Assembly: GCF_013349955.1 (NCBI RefSeq)
Contig: NZ_JABVXC010000017.1
Coordinates: 1-52,851, forward strand
Length of the DNA: 52,851 nucleotides
Reading direction: 5' to 3'
From: Onishia taeanensis
GTDB lineage: Bacteria > Pseudomonadota > Gammaproteobacteria > Pseudomonadales > Halomonadaceae
Shown: in pieces, positions 52,417 to 52,851 of the stretch
Layout of the letters: each line of letters opens with the position of its first letter
Position numbering within the stretch: the stretch's first letter is position 1
Translations under genes and position numbers: made by a program
Notes under the pieces: generated by a model
Told to the model about the DNA's origin: nothing
Database searches by the model: none
What the model saw: the letters and a program-made list of their open reading frames with translations, nothing else

Positions 52417-52776
52417 ATGTCAATTACTGAATGCATAGAATGTAATGGTAAGGTAAGCACTACTGCAAAGGCATGTCCCCATTGCGGTGCGGAAGATTAC
52501 AAAGAAAATGCCTATTTTAGTTTTGTGTATAATGTAGTCGAGAATGGGTCTAAATATTTTCCTGCACCTATGATGGGAGTGATAGGTTACACCATGATTG
52601 TAGCTTACATATGGGTATTACTAAACATACCATTTATAGTGGCAGTTGCTGTAGAGTTCACCAAAGAAGCTGTTGCATTGCCTAATGTTATCTATAAATG
52701 GTCTTCTTGGGTGATTGATATCTATGTTGATTTCTACATAGCAATATACGATCTTCTGTTGAAGATGCTTTTCTGA
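52417..52776 (+). CDS. Zinc-ribbon membrane protein, island cargo
   Basis: A 119-residue protein with an N-terminal zinc ribbon (Cys6, Cys9, Cys20, Cys23: CIEC and CPHC) and two or three hydrophobic segments (VIGYTMIVAYIWVLLNIPFIVAVAV and a C-terminal one). I chose ATG at 52417 because GGAGG lies five bases upstream. AT-rich like the integrase gene, 18 bases after its stop, so both may be read together. A terminator follows. No family is recognised. Small zinc-ribbon/TM proteins beside integrases are seen in islands, but their role is not known. Confidence 0.8.
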   Translation: MSITECIECNGKVSTTAKACPHCGAEDYKENAYFSFVYNVVENGSKYFPAPMMGVIGYTMIVAYIWVLLNIPFIVAVAVEFTKEAVALPNVIYKWSSWVIDIYVDFYIAIYDLLLKMLF

Positions 52777-52785
52777 TTACCTCCT

Positions 52786-52817
52786 AAGCCCTGCAATTTT
52801 CATTGTGGGGCTTTTTT
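52786..52817 (+). terminator. Intrinsic terminator after the zinc-ribbon gene
   Basis: AAGCCC (52786-52791) pairs with GGGCTT (52808-52813), with an inner CAAT/ATTG stem, and a T run to 52817. It ends the first island transcript. Confidence 0.8.
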
Positions 52818-52851
52818 ATTGGTTTTTATCCCATCAAGTTCCTACCTTAGA

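Larger units (their letters stand above)
51003..52851 (+). mobile_element. Left end of an integrated genomic island (truncated by the window edge)
   Basis: From about 51,003 composition changes from GC-rich to AT-rich, and codon choice shifts to AGA, AGG, ATA and TTA. The first gene inside is a tyrosine recombinase and the sequence just outside is the ndpA 3' end, the classic attachment arrangement. The attL core is expected within about 50,985-51,030. GATAGG recurs near it (about 51,012, 51,077 and 51,120) and might be integrase arm sites. The right end is outside the window, so the size is unknown. Confidence 0.75.

Overview
The window is a chromosomal segment of a gamma-proteobacterium, most likely Halomonas or a close Halomonadaceae relative. 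The evidence is a high-GC backbone with densely packed genes, gamma-type housekeeping genes (rlmM, tusA, epmC, slyA, rfaH, topB, proS, a yejM/pbgA homologue), and many proteins resembling Halomonas-type DUF families. No 16S gene is present, so the genus is an inference. The last ~1.85 kb (from about 51,000) is clearly AT-richer, uses AGA/AGG/ATA codons and starts with an integrase: it is the left end of an integrated island cut by the window edge.

Layout. 1-121: 3' end of a 5S rRNA gene and its terminator (end of an rrn operon). 259-11,637: housekeeping block with rlmM, an ABM monooxygenase, tusA, a MATE exporter with a DUF3080 lipoprotein, epmC, a degenerate exonuclease-like protein, tatD, uup, a universal stress protein and slyA. 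11,743-21,037: envelope and metal block with a DUF5924/DUF2914 membrane protein, crcB, CBS and CDF zinc exporter genes, a PAP2 phosphatase/EptA lipid A modification pair, and DUF411 with a copper P-type ATPase behind a CueR-type operator. 21,257-33,638: panE, topB, ABC1 kinase, a large membrane coiled-coil protein, homocysteine methyltransferase, SEC-C protein, ampG, rfaH and an FKBP isomerase. 33,651-38,570: a CcoM-like mini-gene behind two FNR/ANR-like boxes, then a tight four-gene operon encoding a periplasmic cupredoxin-like protein, a Cache/HAMP/GGDEF/EAL protein, a DUF3034 outer-membrane-type protein and a lipoprotein truncated globin. 38,730-50,724: lytic transglycosylase, proS, amiD, a diguanylate cyclase, an ABC exporter, trxC, pbgA, SDR, hsp20 and a quinone-reductase-like flavoprotein. 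50,884 to the end: 3' remnant of ndpA/yejK, integrase and a zinc-ribbon membrane protein.

How the genes work together. Envelope maintenance recurs: lipid A phosphoethanolamine transfer, lipid phosphatase, PbgA, an MsbA-like exporter, and muropeptide release and recycling (lytic transglycosylase, AmiD, AmpG). A second theme is oxygen and redox. Three separate genes (uspA, the ccoM-like gene, hsp20) have FNR/ANR-like boxes, each with a TAnAnT -10 at exactly the class II distance. The cupredoxin/c-di-GMP/DUF3034/globin operon looks like an uncharacterised redox or gas-sensing c-di-GMP module. The most striking single feature is an 8-G tract that splits the eptA gene: 7 Gs would restore the frame, and a PmrA-box-like sequence precedes the operon, so lipid A modification may be both PmrA-controlled and phase-variable.
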